NCBI GenBank assembly: GCA_046518185.1
Contig: JBKGRZ010000001.1
Location: 434,001-498,000, forward strand
Source of the DNA: Scandinavium vulneris_A
Lineage (GTDB): Bacteria > Pseudomonadota > Gammaproteobacteria > Enterobacterales > Enterobacteriaceae
Length of the DNA: 64,000 nucleotides
Direction: 5' to 3'
Under the pieces are notes generated by a model. It had not been told where the DNA came from, made no database searches, and saw nothing but the letters and a program-made list of their open reading frames with translations. Both the position numbers and the translations under genes were made by a program. This document shows, piece after piece, positions 49,606 to 57,145 of this stretch (within the stretch, counting starts at the first letter, position 1; every line of letters starts with the position of its first letter).

Positions 49606-50665
49606 ACAGCGAAATTCGGATCACATCGTCCGGCTGGGTGGCTTCTTTCTCACGGCTGGATGCCTGCTTCACGCTGACGTACAGCGTTTTGCCATCGGCG
49701 GAAAGCGCCAGGCTGTTCGGGTTGGTTGGCGTATCGAACGTTTTCACCACTTTATGGGTTTTGGCGTCAATCACGCTGACCTGACCGGCTTTACGGTGAG
49801 TCACGTAGACTTCGTTCCGGGTTGGGTTGAACAACACGGCCAGAGATTCCGGCACCGCGATTTTGTTCAGCACTTTACCGTCACGGTAATCGACGACCAG
49901 CAATTCCGGCTGTTTGAAATCGGTGATATACGCCCGATGATGGGCGGTATCCAGCGCGATATTCAGGAACGCATGTTCTTTGCCGTCATCCACCAGTTTC
50001 TGGCGGGTGAGAATGCTGTTTTTTGCGGTGTCGATGGTGACCAGTTCACCCTCTGCGCTCACGGTGTACAGACGCTGCGCGTCGGTATCCAGCGCCAACG
50101 CCGTCGCCCGACTACCGATGCCGCTGATGGTCGCTTTCAGTTTCAGCGTTGTGCCATCAATCACCCACACCACGCTCTCCTTACCCACCCCGGTAACGTA
50201 AACGGTATTGATTTTGTCATCCACGGCCAGCTCGCGCGGCTGCAACGGTTTTACCGTTTCGCTGCGCTGACGTGAATCCAGCACCACACGCCCTTTCACA
50301 TCACCCGTTTTTGCATCGATGGCGGTAACGGTGCCGTTAGTGGTATTGCCGAACCACAACGTTTGCGTCTGGTTATCGAGCGTGGCACCAAACGGTTTTA
50401 AATCGCTGTGAATGATCTGGGTCGCCTCCAGCGTCACCGGGTCAAGACGGTAAATCACCCCGCCCTTATCGATTTTACGGCTCTGTGAGGTTGCAACCCA
50501 CAGCGCGTTTTCCTGCTGGCTGACGGCCATCTCATAAACCCCTTTCCCAACGGCTTTGCGCAGCATTTCATCCGCGGCGTGGGCGCTGAACGATCCGGCC
50601 AGCAGTAAAGAGGACAACAGCAGAGAACGGCGAAAACGCGGCATGGACATATGACGTAAAGACAT
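49604..50665 (-). CDS. yncE: Periplasmic beta-propeller protein YncE
   Basis: A 353-residue exported seven-bladed propeller, the same length as E. coli YncE. The signal peptide ends SFSAHAAD. Repeated YVTGVGKESVVWVIDG and VYVTHRKAGQVSVIDAKTHKVVKTFDTPTNP blades are YVTN-type. In E. coli YncE is iron-regulated and binds DNA in vitro; its function is not settled. Start 50665 (MSLRHMS) has AAGGGAG upstream. The divergent TonB receptor yncD shares the promoter region with a Fur-like box. Confidence 0.93.
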   Translation of the reverse strand: MSLRHMSMPRFRRSLLLSSLLLAGSFSAHAADEMLRKAVGKGVYEMAVSQQENALWVATSQSRKIDKGGVIYRLDPVTLEATQIIHSDLKPFGATLDNQTQTLWFGNTTNGTVTAIDAKTGDVKGRVVLDSRQRSETVKPLQPRELAVDDKINTVYVTGVGKESVVWVIDGTTLKLKATISGIGSRATALALDTDAQRLYTVSAEGELVTIDTAKNSILTRQKLVDDGKEHAFLNIALDTAHHRAYITDFKQPELLVVDYRDGKVLNKIAVPESLAVLFNPTRNEVYVTHRKAGQVSVIDAKTHKVVKTFDTPTNPNSLALSADGKTLYVSVKQASSREKEATQPDDVIRISL

Positions 50666-50746
50666 GACGACTCCCTTTGAAATGCAAAATGATGTACTGC
50701 CCGACATGCTTCCTGCTCGCAGCGTCATGGCACTGCGTTAGTTGTT

Positions 50747-50765
50747 GAGAATAGTAATCATTAAT
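50747..50765. promoter_or_regulatory. Fur-box-like site between yncE and yncD
   Basis: The 19 bp GAGAATAGTAATCATTAAT matches GATAATGATAATCATTATC in 14 of 19 positions, including the whole TAATCATTA core. It lies between the divergent yncE (start 50665) and yncD (start 50922) genes, both iron-linked in E. coli. Confidence 0.6.
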
Positions 50766-50921
50766 AACTCAAAAGGGGAGCGTTTATTCCGCCGCTTCGG
50801 TAGAAATGTGCCATTGTTAAACCTGCGTTTAACGTAACGTGCCGTTAAACTTTTCAAATAATTTACAAAAGAAGTAACATATTCACAGTTGTTCCATTTG
50901 GTTCATTATCACGAGAATTGC

Positions 50922-53036
50922 ATGAAAATCATTACTGTCCGCAGGGCCGCGCTTCCGGCATTACTCTTGCCGCTTCTTTCACTGCCTGACGCCCAGGCTG
51001 CCGACGAACAGACGATGGTGGTCTCCGCCAGCCCACAATCCGTTTCTGAACTGGATACGCCCGCCGCCGTCAGCGTCGTTAACGGCGAGGATATGCGCCA
51101 TGCCGCCCCGCAGGTGAATCTGTCGGAATCACTGGGCGCGGTACCCGGCCTTCAGGTACAGAACCGTCAAAACTACGCCCAGGATTTACAGCTGTCGGTG
51201 CGGGGCTTTGGTTCACGTTCGACCTTCGGCGTTCGCGGCATCCGTATTTATGTGGACGGCATTCCGTCAACCATGCCCGATGGACAGGGTCAAACCTCGA
51301 ATATCGACATTGGCAGCATCGACAACGTGGAAGTCCTGCGCGGTCCGTTCTCGGCGCTGTACGGTAACTCCTCCGGCGGGGTGGTCAACGTCACCACCCA
51401 AACCGGCCAGCAGCCAACGACCCTTGAAGCCAATAGCTATTACGGCAGCTTCGGCAGCTGGCGTTACGGGCTGAAGGCCAGTGGCGCGGTGGGGGATGGA
51501 ACGCAGGCCGGCGATGTGGACTACACCGTTTCTACCTCCCGGTTCGATACCCACGGTTACCGCGATCACAGCGGCGCGCGGAAGAATCTTGCCAACGCCA
51601 AACTTGGCGTGCGCATCAATGACGTCAGCAAACTGACGTTGCTGTTCAACAGCGTGGATATCAAAGCCAACGATCCGGGCGGCCTGAGCTACAGCGAATG
51701 GCGAGCCGATCCGCGTCAGTCGCCGCGCGGCGATCAGTACAACACCCGTAAAGAAACCAAGCAGACCCAGGCGGGCCTGCACTACGAGCGTGAGCTCAGC
51801 GCCCACGACGATTTGAGCGTGATGATGTACGCCGGTGAGCGCCAGACTACCCAGTATCAGTCGATCCCCATGGCGCCGCAGCTCAAGCCTTCACACTCCG
51901 GTGGCGTTATCGACCTTGACCGTCATTATCAGGGGATCGACACCCGTTGGACGCACCGCGGTGAGCTGTTAGTTCCGGTCACCTTCACCACCGGCCTCGA
52001 TTACGAGAATATGAGCGAGAAGCGCAAAGGTTACGAAAACTATGTGCTGAATAACGGCGTGCCGGAATACGGGCAACAGGGTGCGATGCGTCGTAACGAA
52101 CGCAACCTGATGTGGAACCTCGACCCGTATCTGCAAACTCAGTGGCAGCTGACCGATAAGCTGACCCTGGATGCAGGCGTGCGCTACAGCTCGGTGTGGT
52201 TCGACTCCAATGATTCCTATGTCGCACCGGGTAACGGCGACGATAGCGGCGACGCCAGCTATCACAAATGGCTCCCAGCGGGCTCACTGAAATACGCAGT
52301 GACCGACGCGTGGAACGTCTATGTTTCAGCGGGGCGCGGGTTTGAAACGCCGACCATCAACGAACTGTCCTACCGTCCGGATAATCAGAGCGGCCTGAAC
52401 TTTGGCCTCGAGCCCTCGACCAATGAAACGGTCGAAATCGGCAGCAAAACGCGAATCGGTAACGGGCTGCTCACCGCCGCCCTGTTCCAGACCGATACTG
52501 ATAATGAAATCGTGACCGACACCAGCAGTGGCGGGCGTACCACCTACAAGAATGCCGGTAAAACCCGCCGTCAGGGCGCGGAGCTGTCGCTCGATCAGCA
52601 GTTTGGTGAAAGCTGGAAATTGAAAGCGGCATGGACGTGGCTCGACGCGACCTACCGCAGCAATGTGTGTGACGACAGTAACTGTAACGGCAATCGTATT
52701 CCGGGCATTGCGCGCAATATGGGTTACGCCTCGTTTGGTTATGAACCTGAAATGGGCTGGTATGCAGGGAGCGATATTCGTTATATGAGCGATATCATGG
52801 CTAACGACGAAAACACGGCCAAAGCACCGTCCTGGACCGTGGTCGGGCTGAACACCGGCTACAAGTTTGGCCTCGGCAACAACTGGAAAATGGACCTGTA
52901 TGGCCGCGTCGATAACCTGTTCGACCGTGAATATGCGGGATCGGTGATTGTGAACGAATCCAACGGACGTTATTACGAACCTGCCCCAGGACGTAATTAC
53001 GGCGTCGGTTTATCGGTAGCGTATCAGTTCCAGTAG
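50922..53036 (+). CDS. yncD: TonB-dependent outer-membrane receptor
   Basis: A 704-residue TonB-dependent receptor. The signal peptide ends DAQAAD; the TonB-box-like EQTMVVSAS follows; the plug domain includes ESLGAVPGLQVQNRQNYAQDLQLSVRGFGSRSTFGVRGIRIYVDGIPSTMPDGQGQ and LRGPFSALYGNSSGGVVNV. The C terminus ends YGVGLSVAYQFQ with the terminal aromatic residue pattern of outer-membrane barrels. It corresponds to E. coli YncD (about 700 residues), an iron-regulated receptor of uncertain ligand. ATG 50922 is used rather than a start 33 nt earlier. Confidence 0.94.
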   Translation: MKIITVRRAALPALLLPLLSLPDAQAADEQTMVVSASPQSVSELDTPAAVSVVNGEDMRHAAPQVNLSESLGAVPGLQVQNRQNYAQDLQLSVRGFGSRSTFGVRGIRIYVDGIPSTMPDGQGQTSNIDIGSIDNVEVLRGPFSALYGNSSGGVVNVTTQTGQQPTTLEANSYYGSFGSWRYGLKASGAVGDGTQAGDVDYTVSTSRFDTHGYRDHSGARKNLANAKLGVRINDVSKLTLLFNSVDIKANDPGGLSYSEWRADPRQSPRGDQYNTRKETKQTQAGLHYERELSAHDDLSVMMYAGERQTTQYQSIPMAPQLKPSHSGGVIDLDRHYQGIDTRWTHRGELLVPVTFTTGLDYENMSEKRKGYENYVLNNGVPEYGQQGAMRRNERNLMWNLDPYLQTQWQLTDKLTLDAGVRYSSVWFDSNDSYVAPGNGDDSGDASYHKWLPAGSLKYAVTDAWNVYVSAGRGFETPTINELSYRPDNQSGLNFGLEPSTNETVEIGSKTRIGNGLLTAALFQTDTDNEIVTDTSSGGRTTYKNAGKTRRQGAELSLDQQFGESWKLKAAWTWLDATYRSNVCDDSNCNGNRIPGIARNMGYASFGYEPEMGWYAGSDIRYMSDIMANDENTAKAPSWTVVGLNTGYKFGLGNNWKMDLYGRVDNLFDREYAGSVIVNESNGRYYEPAPGRNYGVGLSVAYQFQ

Positions 53037-53043
53037 TTTTTTT

Positions 53044-53066
53044 GCGTGCCGGAACATCCGGCACGC
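53044..53066. terminator. Hairpin between convergent yncD and mcbR
   Basis: GCGTGCCGGA and TCCGGCACGC form a 10-bp perfect stem with a 3-nt loop just after the yncD stop. A T-run precedes rather than follows it on the plus strand, so it is not a canonical terminator in either direction. Confidence 0.5.
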
Positions 53067-53099
53067 TATATTAAGTTCGTAATTCGTTAATAACGGAAA

Positions 53100-53759
53100 T
53101 TAATTAATATACTGCCGCTGTAAAATAGCGGTCCCCTGATCGATGGCCCGACACATCGCCGCCCCACTCTCCGCTTCATCTTTTTTTTCCAGCGCACCCA
53201 GCAAATCGTCATAATAACGATGCTGTTTAAACACTTCGCACGACATCGGATGCAAATAATGAAAGCACGGCCCAATACGCACCCACAGTTGTTCGATGAG
53301 TGCCGCCAGCGTCGGCATTTCGGCATAGTCGTACAAGCGAAAGCGGAAACGGCAGTTGGCCTGCAACGCCCGCTCCATATCACCCTGCGCTTTGGCCTCG
53401 TGAAATGCCTCCACGTAGTGACGTAAATCGTGCAGTTTGTCCTCGGTCATTAATGCCGCCGCCGCGGACGCCGCCATGCTCTCCAGTTTCTTGCGGATCT
53501 GATTGATTTCGTTGTAACGCTGGAGTGTTACCTCTGGTACCAGAAACGCCTGCGCAGGCGTGGCCTGGAGTGCGCCGGAAGAAACAAGGCGCAACAGCGC
53601 TTCCCGTACCGGGGTGATACTGGTTCCTAATTGCTCGGCAAGATCCCGCGTGACCAAGCGAGCACCGGGCTTAAGTGCGCCAATAATCAGCGCACTCTTT
53701 AAATTCACTTCTACCTGCATGGTCAGACTCATTCGCTGTGCTTTTTCAAAATCAAGCAT
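53100..53759 (-). CDS. mcbR: GntR/FadR-family regulator McbR
   Basis: A 219-residue GntR-family regulator with an FCD-type effector domain. The N-terminal winged helix reads GALKPGARLVTRDLAEQLGTSITPVREALLRLVSSGALQ. The remainder is helical and includes LIEQLWVRIGPCFHYLH, as in E. coli McbR (YncC), which represses mcbA and affects colanic acid and biofilm formation. ATG 53759 follows CAGGAAATAACC. The next gene on this strand, curA, lies 260 nt upstream across an AT-rich gap. Confidence 0.88.
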   Translation of the reverse strand: MLDFEKAQRMSLTMQVEVNLKSALIIGALKPGARLVTRDLAEQLGTSITPVREALLRLVSSGALQATPAQAFLVPEVTLQRYNEINQIRKKLESMAASAAAALMTEDKLHDLRHYVEAFHEAKAQGDMERALQANCRFRFRLYDYAEMPTLAALIEQLWVRIGPCFHYLHPMSCEVFKQHRYYDDLLGALEKKDEAESGAAMCRAIDQGTAILQRQYIN

Positions 53760-53989
53760 GGTTATTTCCTGTTTCCATAAGCATTGTTCTCGTCACGGCC
53801 TAAGAGAAAACAACTCTGCACGATGGCAAAACTCGCCTGTATCGTGGTGGTGTTGGAAATAACATGGAGCAATCTGCTACAAATATTAATTTTTTAATTA
53901 TTAGGTTGTTATAAAGGCCGTGCACATCATACAAATTAACTATTGCACGGTTAATTAAAGACGCTAATCGAATTTTTGCACGAAAAGTT

Positions 53990-54008
53990 GCGGCGCCCGG
54001 GGCGCCGC
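53990..54008 (-). terminator. Terminator of curA
   Basis: GCGGCGCC (53990-53997) and GGCGCCGC (54001-54008) form an 8-bp GC stem with a 3-nt loop, followed on the minus strand by AACTTTTCG, 10 nt after the curA stop. Confidence 0.75.
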
Positions 54009-54018
54009 TCGTCACTTT

Positions 54019-55056
54019 TTACTCGTCGGACCCGACGCGAATAACGACTTTACCGAAATTTTTACCCTTTAACAGACCGAAAAAGGCCTCTGGCGCGTGT
54101 TCCAGCCCGTCGGTAATCTGTTCACGATATTTTATCAATCCTTCACTGATCCATTGCCCCATCGCCTGCTGGAACTCACCAATGCGATGACCGTAATCCT
54201 GACCAATGATAAAGCCCTGCATGCGGATACGCTTTTTCAGTATCGTGCCCATCAGCAGCGGCAGACGGTCCGGACCGGCAGGCAGGTCAGTCGCGTTGTA
54301 CCCGCTTACCAGGCCGCAGACCGGTACGCGCGCCGCGGTGTTCAGCAACGGCAATACCGCATCAAACACGTTGCCGCCGACGTTTTCGTAGTAGACGTCA
54401 ATACCCTGTGGACAGGCTTTCGCCAGCTGTTCGGCGAAATCATCCGCGCGGTGATCGAGACACTCATCAAAGCCCAGCGTGTCGATGGCGTAACGGCATT
54501 TTTCACTGCCGCCAGCAATGCCGACTACCCGACAGCCTTTGATCTTGCCAATCTGCCCAACGGTCGCGCCGACCGGCCCGGTTGCGGCAGCCACCACCAG
54601 GGTTTCACCGGCTTTCGGTTGGCCGATATCCAGCAGGCCCATATAGGCGGTAAAGCCCGGCATCCCGAGAATGCCCAGCGCCCAGGACGGATGTTCCGGG
54701 TTATCCCCCAGCTTCACCAGCCCTTGTCCGTCTGAAATCTCATAGTTCTGCCAGCCGCCGTAGCTCAGTACCCAGTCACCCGGTTTAAAACCATCGAGAT
54801 TGGACTGCTCAACGCGGCTGACCGTGCCGCCCACCATCGTCGCGCCAATTTCCACCGGCGGCGAATAGGACGGGGCATCGCTCATGCGGCCACGCATGTA
54901 TGGGTCAAGCGAGAGATAAACGGTGCGCAACAGCAGTTGCCCGTTGCCCGGGGTAGGAATGTCGCCCTCTTCCAGGCGGAAATTGTCCTTTACTGGCTCA
55001 CCGTGGGGACGGGACGCCAGAACCCAGCGACGATGACGTAACGCGTGTTGACTCAT
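54019..55056 (-). CDS. curA: NADPH-dependent curcumin/dihydrocurcumin reductase
   Basis: A 345-residue zinc-independent medium-chain dehydrogenase/reductase, the same length as E. coli CurA. Typical blocks are LSLDPYMRGRMSDAPSYSPPVEIGATMVGGTVSRV, then the NADPH-binding AATGPVGATVGQIGKIKGCRVVGIAGGSEK and YYENVGGNVFDAV. It reduces the enone double bonds of curcumin and related substrates. Start 55056 (MSQHALRHRRW) has AAGGAGCAGACC upstream; a frame 24 nt longer lacks this. Confidence 0.95.
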   Translation of the reverse strand: MSQHALRHRRWVLASRPHGEPVKDNFRLEEGDIPTPGNGQLLLRTVYLSLDPYMRGRMSDAPSYSPPVEIGATMVGGTVSRVEQSNLDGFKPGDWVLSYGGWQNYEISDGQGLVKLGDNPEHPSWALGILGMPGFTAYMGLLDIGQPKAGETLVVAAATGPVGATVGQIGKIKGCRVVGIAGGSEKCRYAIDTLGFDECLDHRADDFAEQLAKACPQGIDVYYENVGGNVFDAVLPLLNTAARVPVCGLVSGYNATDLPAGPDRLPLLMGTILKKRIRMQGFIIGQDYGHRIGEFQQAMGQWISEGLIKYREQITDGLEHAPEAFFGLLKGKNFGKVVIRVGSDE

Positions 55057-55120
55057 GGTCTGCTCCTTGTGTGAAAACATCTCCTGAGACTAGTCGTTCC
55101 TCGCCGGCTGTGCATTACCA

Positions 55121-55696
55121 TTAAGAGCCAGAATGATTCAGACGCACCACGAGATAGACGCAGGTTTCAGAGGTTTCATTGATAAAACGACAGTCGTTCG
55201 GCGGCCCGAGCTCCAGGCAATCCCCGGCCTGCATCGCGTGTCGGGTATCACCTTCAATAAACAGCAGCTCGCCCTGTTGCAACCAGATAAGCTGACGCGC
55301 CAGGGCGTATGACGATGCAGGCATCGGAATATCGCTCCCGGCAGGCAGTTCGACCTGCACCAGGTCGATCGGTAAATCGCTGCGCGGGGACACGTGACGA
55401 CGCAAATAATGGCTTTGCGGATCGTGCCAGACCGGTTGATTGGCAAAGCGCAGCAGTTTTCCTTCCTGCATTTCGGCCCGGGCGATCAGCGTGGACATGC
55501 TGATGCCGAACGCGCCGGATAAGCGACCCAACATCGTCGCCGTCGGGCTACTGTCGCCGCGTTCGATCTTGTGGATCATCGCCCGCGACGCGCCCGCGCG
55601 CTCCGCCAGTTCGCTGAGTGACCAGCCCCGGGACTCACGTTCGATGCGGATCCGCGCGCTTATGCGCTGATTAAGATTGTCTTCGATAGTATTCAT
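55121..55696 (-). CDS. XRE-family regulator with C-terminal cupin domain
   Basis: A 191-residue regulator: helix-turn-helix at about residues 15-70 (RIERESRGWSLSELAERAGA, then SRAMIHKIERGDSSPTATMLGRLSGAFG) and a cupin domain at about 100-190 (QLIWLQQGELLFIEGDTRHAMQAGDCLELGPPNDCRFIN). It diverges from mnaT, and the 121-bp gap between them holds three copies of ACTATAGT, which are its likely operators. It probably represses itself and mnaT-ydcZ. Confidence 0.88.
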   Translation of the reverse strand: MNTIEDNLNQRISARIRIERESRGWSLSELAERAGASRAMIHKIERGDSSPTATMLGRLSGAFGISMSTLIARAEMQEGKLLRFANQPVWHDPQSHYLRRHVSPRSDLPIDLVQVELPAGSDIPMPASSYALARQLIWLQQGELLFIEGDTRHAMQAGDCLELGPPNDCRFINETSETCVYLVVRLNHSGS

Positions 55697-55704
55697 GGCG
55701 TAAT

Positions 55705-55799
55705 ACTATAGTGCATTGGCCTGGGTTTTCTACCCACCGTTTCACGGGCCTCTTGTCAAACCTGACAAAACTATAGTATCTATACCGTACTACTATAGT
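55705..55799. promoter_or_regulatory. Three identical ACTATAGT palindromes; probable XRE-cupin operators
   Basis: ACTATAGT occurs at 55705-55712, 55770-55777 and 55792-55799. The first and third extend to TACTATAGTG. The second and third are 22 bp apart, two helical turns, and the first lies at the regulator's own start. An 8-bp palindrome repeated three times in 95 bp is very unlikely by chance. Confidence 0.75.
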
Positions 55800-55817
55800 G
55801 AACACCCGAGGCTTGCC

Positions 55818-56336
55818 ATGAACATTCGTTACGCCAGCATTGATGACTGCGCGGCGATCGCCGAAATCTATAATCATGCGGTACTGCACACCGCGGCTAT
55901 CTGGAACGATCAAACCGTTGATACCGACAACCGTATTGCCTGGTATGAAGCGCGGAAGATAGCCGGATATCCGGTGCTGGTGAGCGAAGAAAACGGCACC
56001 GTGACCGGCTACGCCTCTTTCGGTGACTGGCGTGCCTTCGACGGATTCCGCCATAGCGTTGAGCATTCGGTATACGTTCATCCTGACCATCAGGGGAAAG
56101 GTCTGGGCCGTGCGCTGCTGAGTCAACTTATCCTCGAAGCGCAACAGATGGGTAAACATATGATGATTGCCGGCATCGAATCGCAAAACCAGGCTTCATT
56201 GAAGCTGCACGCCTCGCTCGGATTCATCACTACCGCGCAAATGCCGCAGGTAGGCACCAAGTTTGGTCGCTGGCTGGATCTGACCTTTATGCAACTCCAG
56301 CTCGACGATCGCCGGGACCCGGACGCACGCGCATGA
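55818..56336 (+). CDS. mnaT: L-amino acid N-acetyltransferase (methionine/phosphinothricin type)
   Basis: A 172-residue GNAT enzyme, the same length as E. coli MnaT (YncA). The acetyl-CoA site is VYVHPDHQGKGLGRALLSQLI; the family block SVEHSVYV precedes it and GIESQNQASLKLHASLGF follows. It acetylates methionine derivatives such as the sulphone and sulphoximine, and phosphinothricin-like compounds. ATG 55818 is chosen from the E. coli start; the frame is open 100 nt upstream across the operator region. It overlaps ydcZ by 4 nt. Confidence 0.94.
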   Translation: MNIRYASIDDCAAIAEIYNHAVLHTAAIWNDQTVDTDNRIAWYEARKIAGYPVLVSEENGTVTGYASFGDWRAFDGFRHSVEHSVYVHPDHQGKGLGRALLSQLILEAQQMGKHMMIAGIESQNQASLKLHASLGFITTAQMPQVGTKFGRWLDLTFMQLQLDDRRDPDARA

Positions 56337-56782
56337 ACCAGTCGTTAACCCTCACCTTTCTGATTGCCGCCGGAATCGGTTTGGTTATCCAGAACACGCT
56401 GATGGTGCGCATCACCCAGTCGGCATCGACGATCCTTATCGCCATGCTGCTCAATTCGCTGGTCGGCATTGTGCTGTTCGTGTCGATTTTGCTGATTAAA
56501 CATGGGCTGAGCGGTTTTCAGGAACTGGCTTCTACCGTCAAATGGTGGACCTTAATCCCTGGATTATTGGGCTCGTTTTTTGTCTTTGCCAGCATCAGTG
56601 GTTATCAGTATGTCGGCGCAGCGACCACCATTGCGGTGCTGGTCGCCAGCCAGCTGATTGGCGGCCTGGCGATGGATATCCTGCGCCAGCAGGGCATTCC
56701 GTGGCGGGCGCTGGTCGGCCCGGTTTGTGGGGCAGTGATGCTGGTGGTCGGCGCATGGCTGGTCGCCAGACGTTCGTTCTGA
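56333..56782 (+). CDS. ydcZ: DMT-family membrane protein YdcZ (DUF606)
   Basis: A 149-residue inner-membrane protein with about five hydrophobic segments; it matches E. coli YdcZ in length and position. Conserved features are QNTLMVRITQSASTILIAMLLNSLVG and the ISGYQYVGAATTIAVLVASQLIGGLAMD motif. It overlaps mnaT's stop by 4 nt, so acetyltransferase and transporter are co-expressed; it may export or import the acetylated or target compound (inference). Confidence 0.9.
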   Translation: MNQSLTLTFLIAAGIGLVIQNTLMVRITQSASTILIAMLLNSLVGIVLFVSILLIKHGLSGFQELASTVKWWTLIPGLLGSFFVFASISGYQYVGAATTIAVLVASQLIGGLAMDILRQQGIPWRALVGPVCGAVMLVVGAWLVARRSF

Positions 56783-56801
56783 GCCGTTTTCTCTATCAAA
56801 G

Positions 56802-56886
56802 CGCCCGGTGGCGCTACACTTGACAGGCCTACGTCCAGTCCAATGACTTGATTCTGTAGGCCTGATAAGCGTTAGCGCCATCGGGC
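56802..56886. repeat. REP-like pair between convergent ydcZ and ydcY
   Basis: GCCCGGTGGCGCTAC (from 56803) and AAGCGTTAGCGCCATCGGGC (ending 56886) are the outer arms; CAGGCCTACG and TGTAGGCCTG are the inner arms. This is the classical head-to-head REP pair form and lies in a convergent gap. Confidence 0.8.
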
Positions 56887-56902
56887 AGAAAAGCGAGAAG
56901 AA

Positions 56903-57136
56903 CTAAATAATCGATCCACCTTTGGTCAGATTCTCGTGGCGCTCTTCCTCTTCTTCCTTGTGATGCCGCCCTTTATGCGCGATGGCGGTACGCAGACGCT
57001 GCTGCTGGGTAAACCTGTCTTCCCGGCTCAGCTCGGCGTCATCGCTCAGCGTCACCAGCAATTCATTCATCCCAATGATAGAACCATCGTTAATGGCTGC
57101 ATCCACACGGGTGCTGACCTCATCCAAATGTGACAT
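56903..57136 (-). CDS. ydcY: DUF2526 family protein YdcY
   Basis: A 77-residue acidic/basic soluble protein, the same length as E. coli YdcY. Conserved region: MNELLVTLSDDAELSREDR, then FTQQQRLRTAIAHKGRHHKE. The function is unknown. ATG 57136 lies 9 nt after the stop of a DppA-like gene, with TAAGGAGACGGT spanning the junction, so the two are translationally coupled here. Confidence 0.92.
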   Translation of the reverse strand: MSHLDEVSTRVDAAINDGSIIGMNELLVTLSDDAELSREDRFTQQQRLRTAIAHKGRHHKEEEEERHENLTKGGSII

Positions 57137-57145
57137 ACCGTCTCC

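Noticed and set aside
53044..53066. Hairpin after yncD as a standard terminator
   Set aside because: The T-run is on the wrong side for the plus strand and gives A residues on the minus strand; kept only as a hairpin of low confidence.
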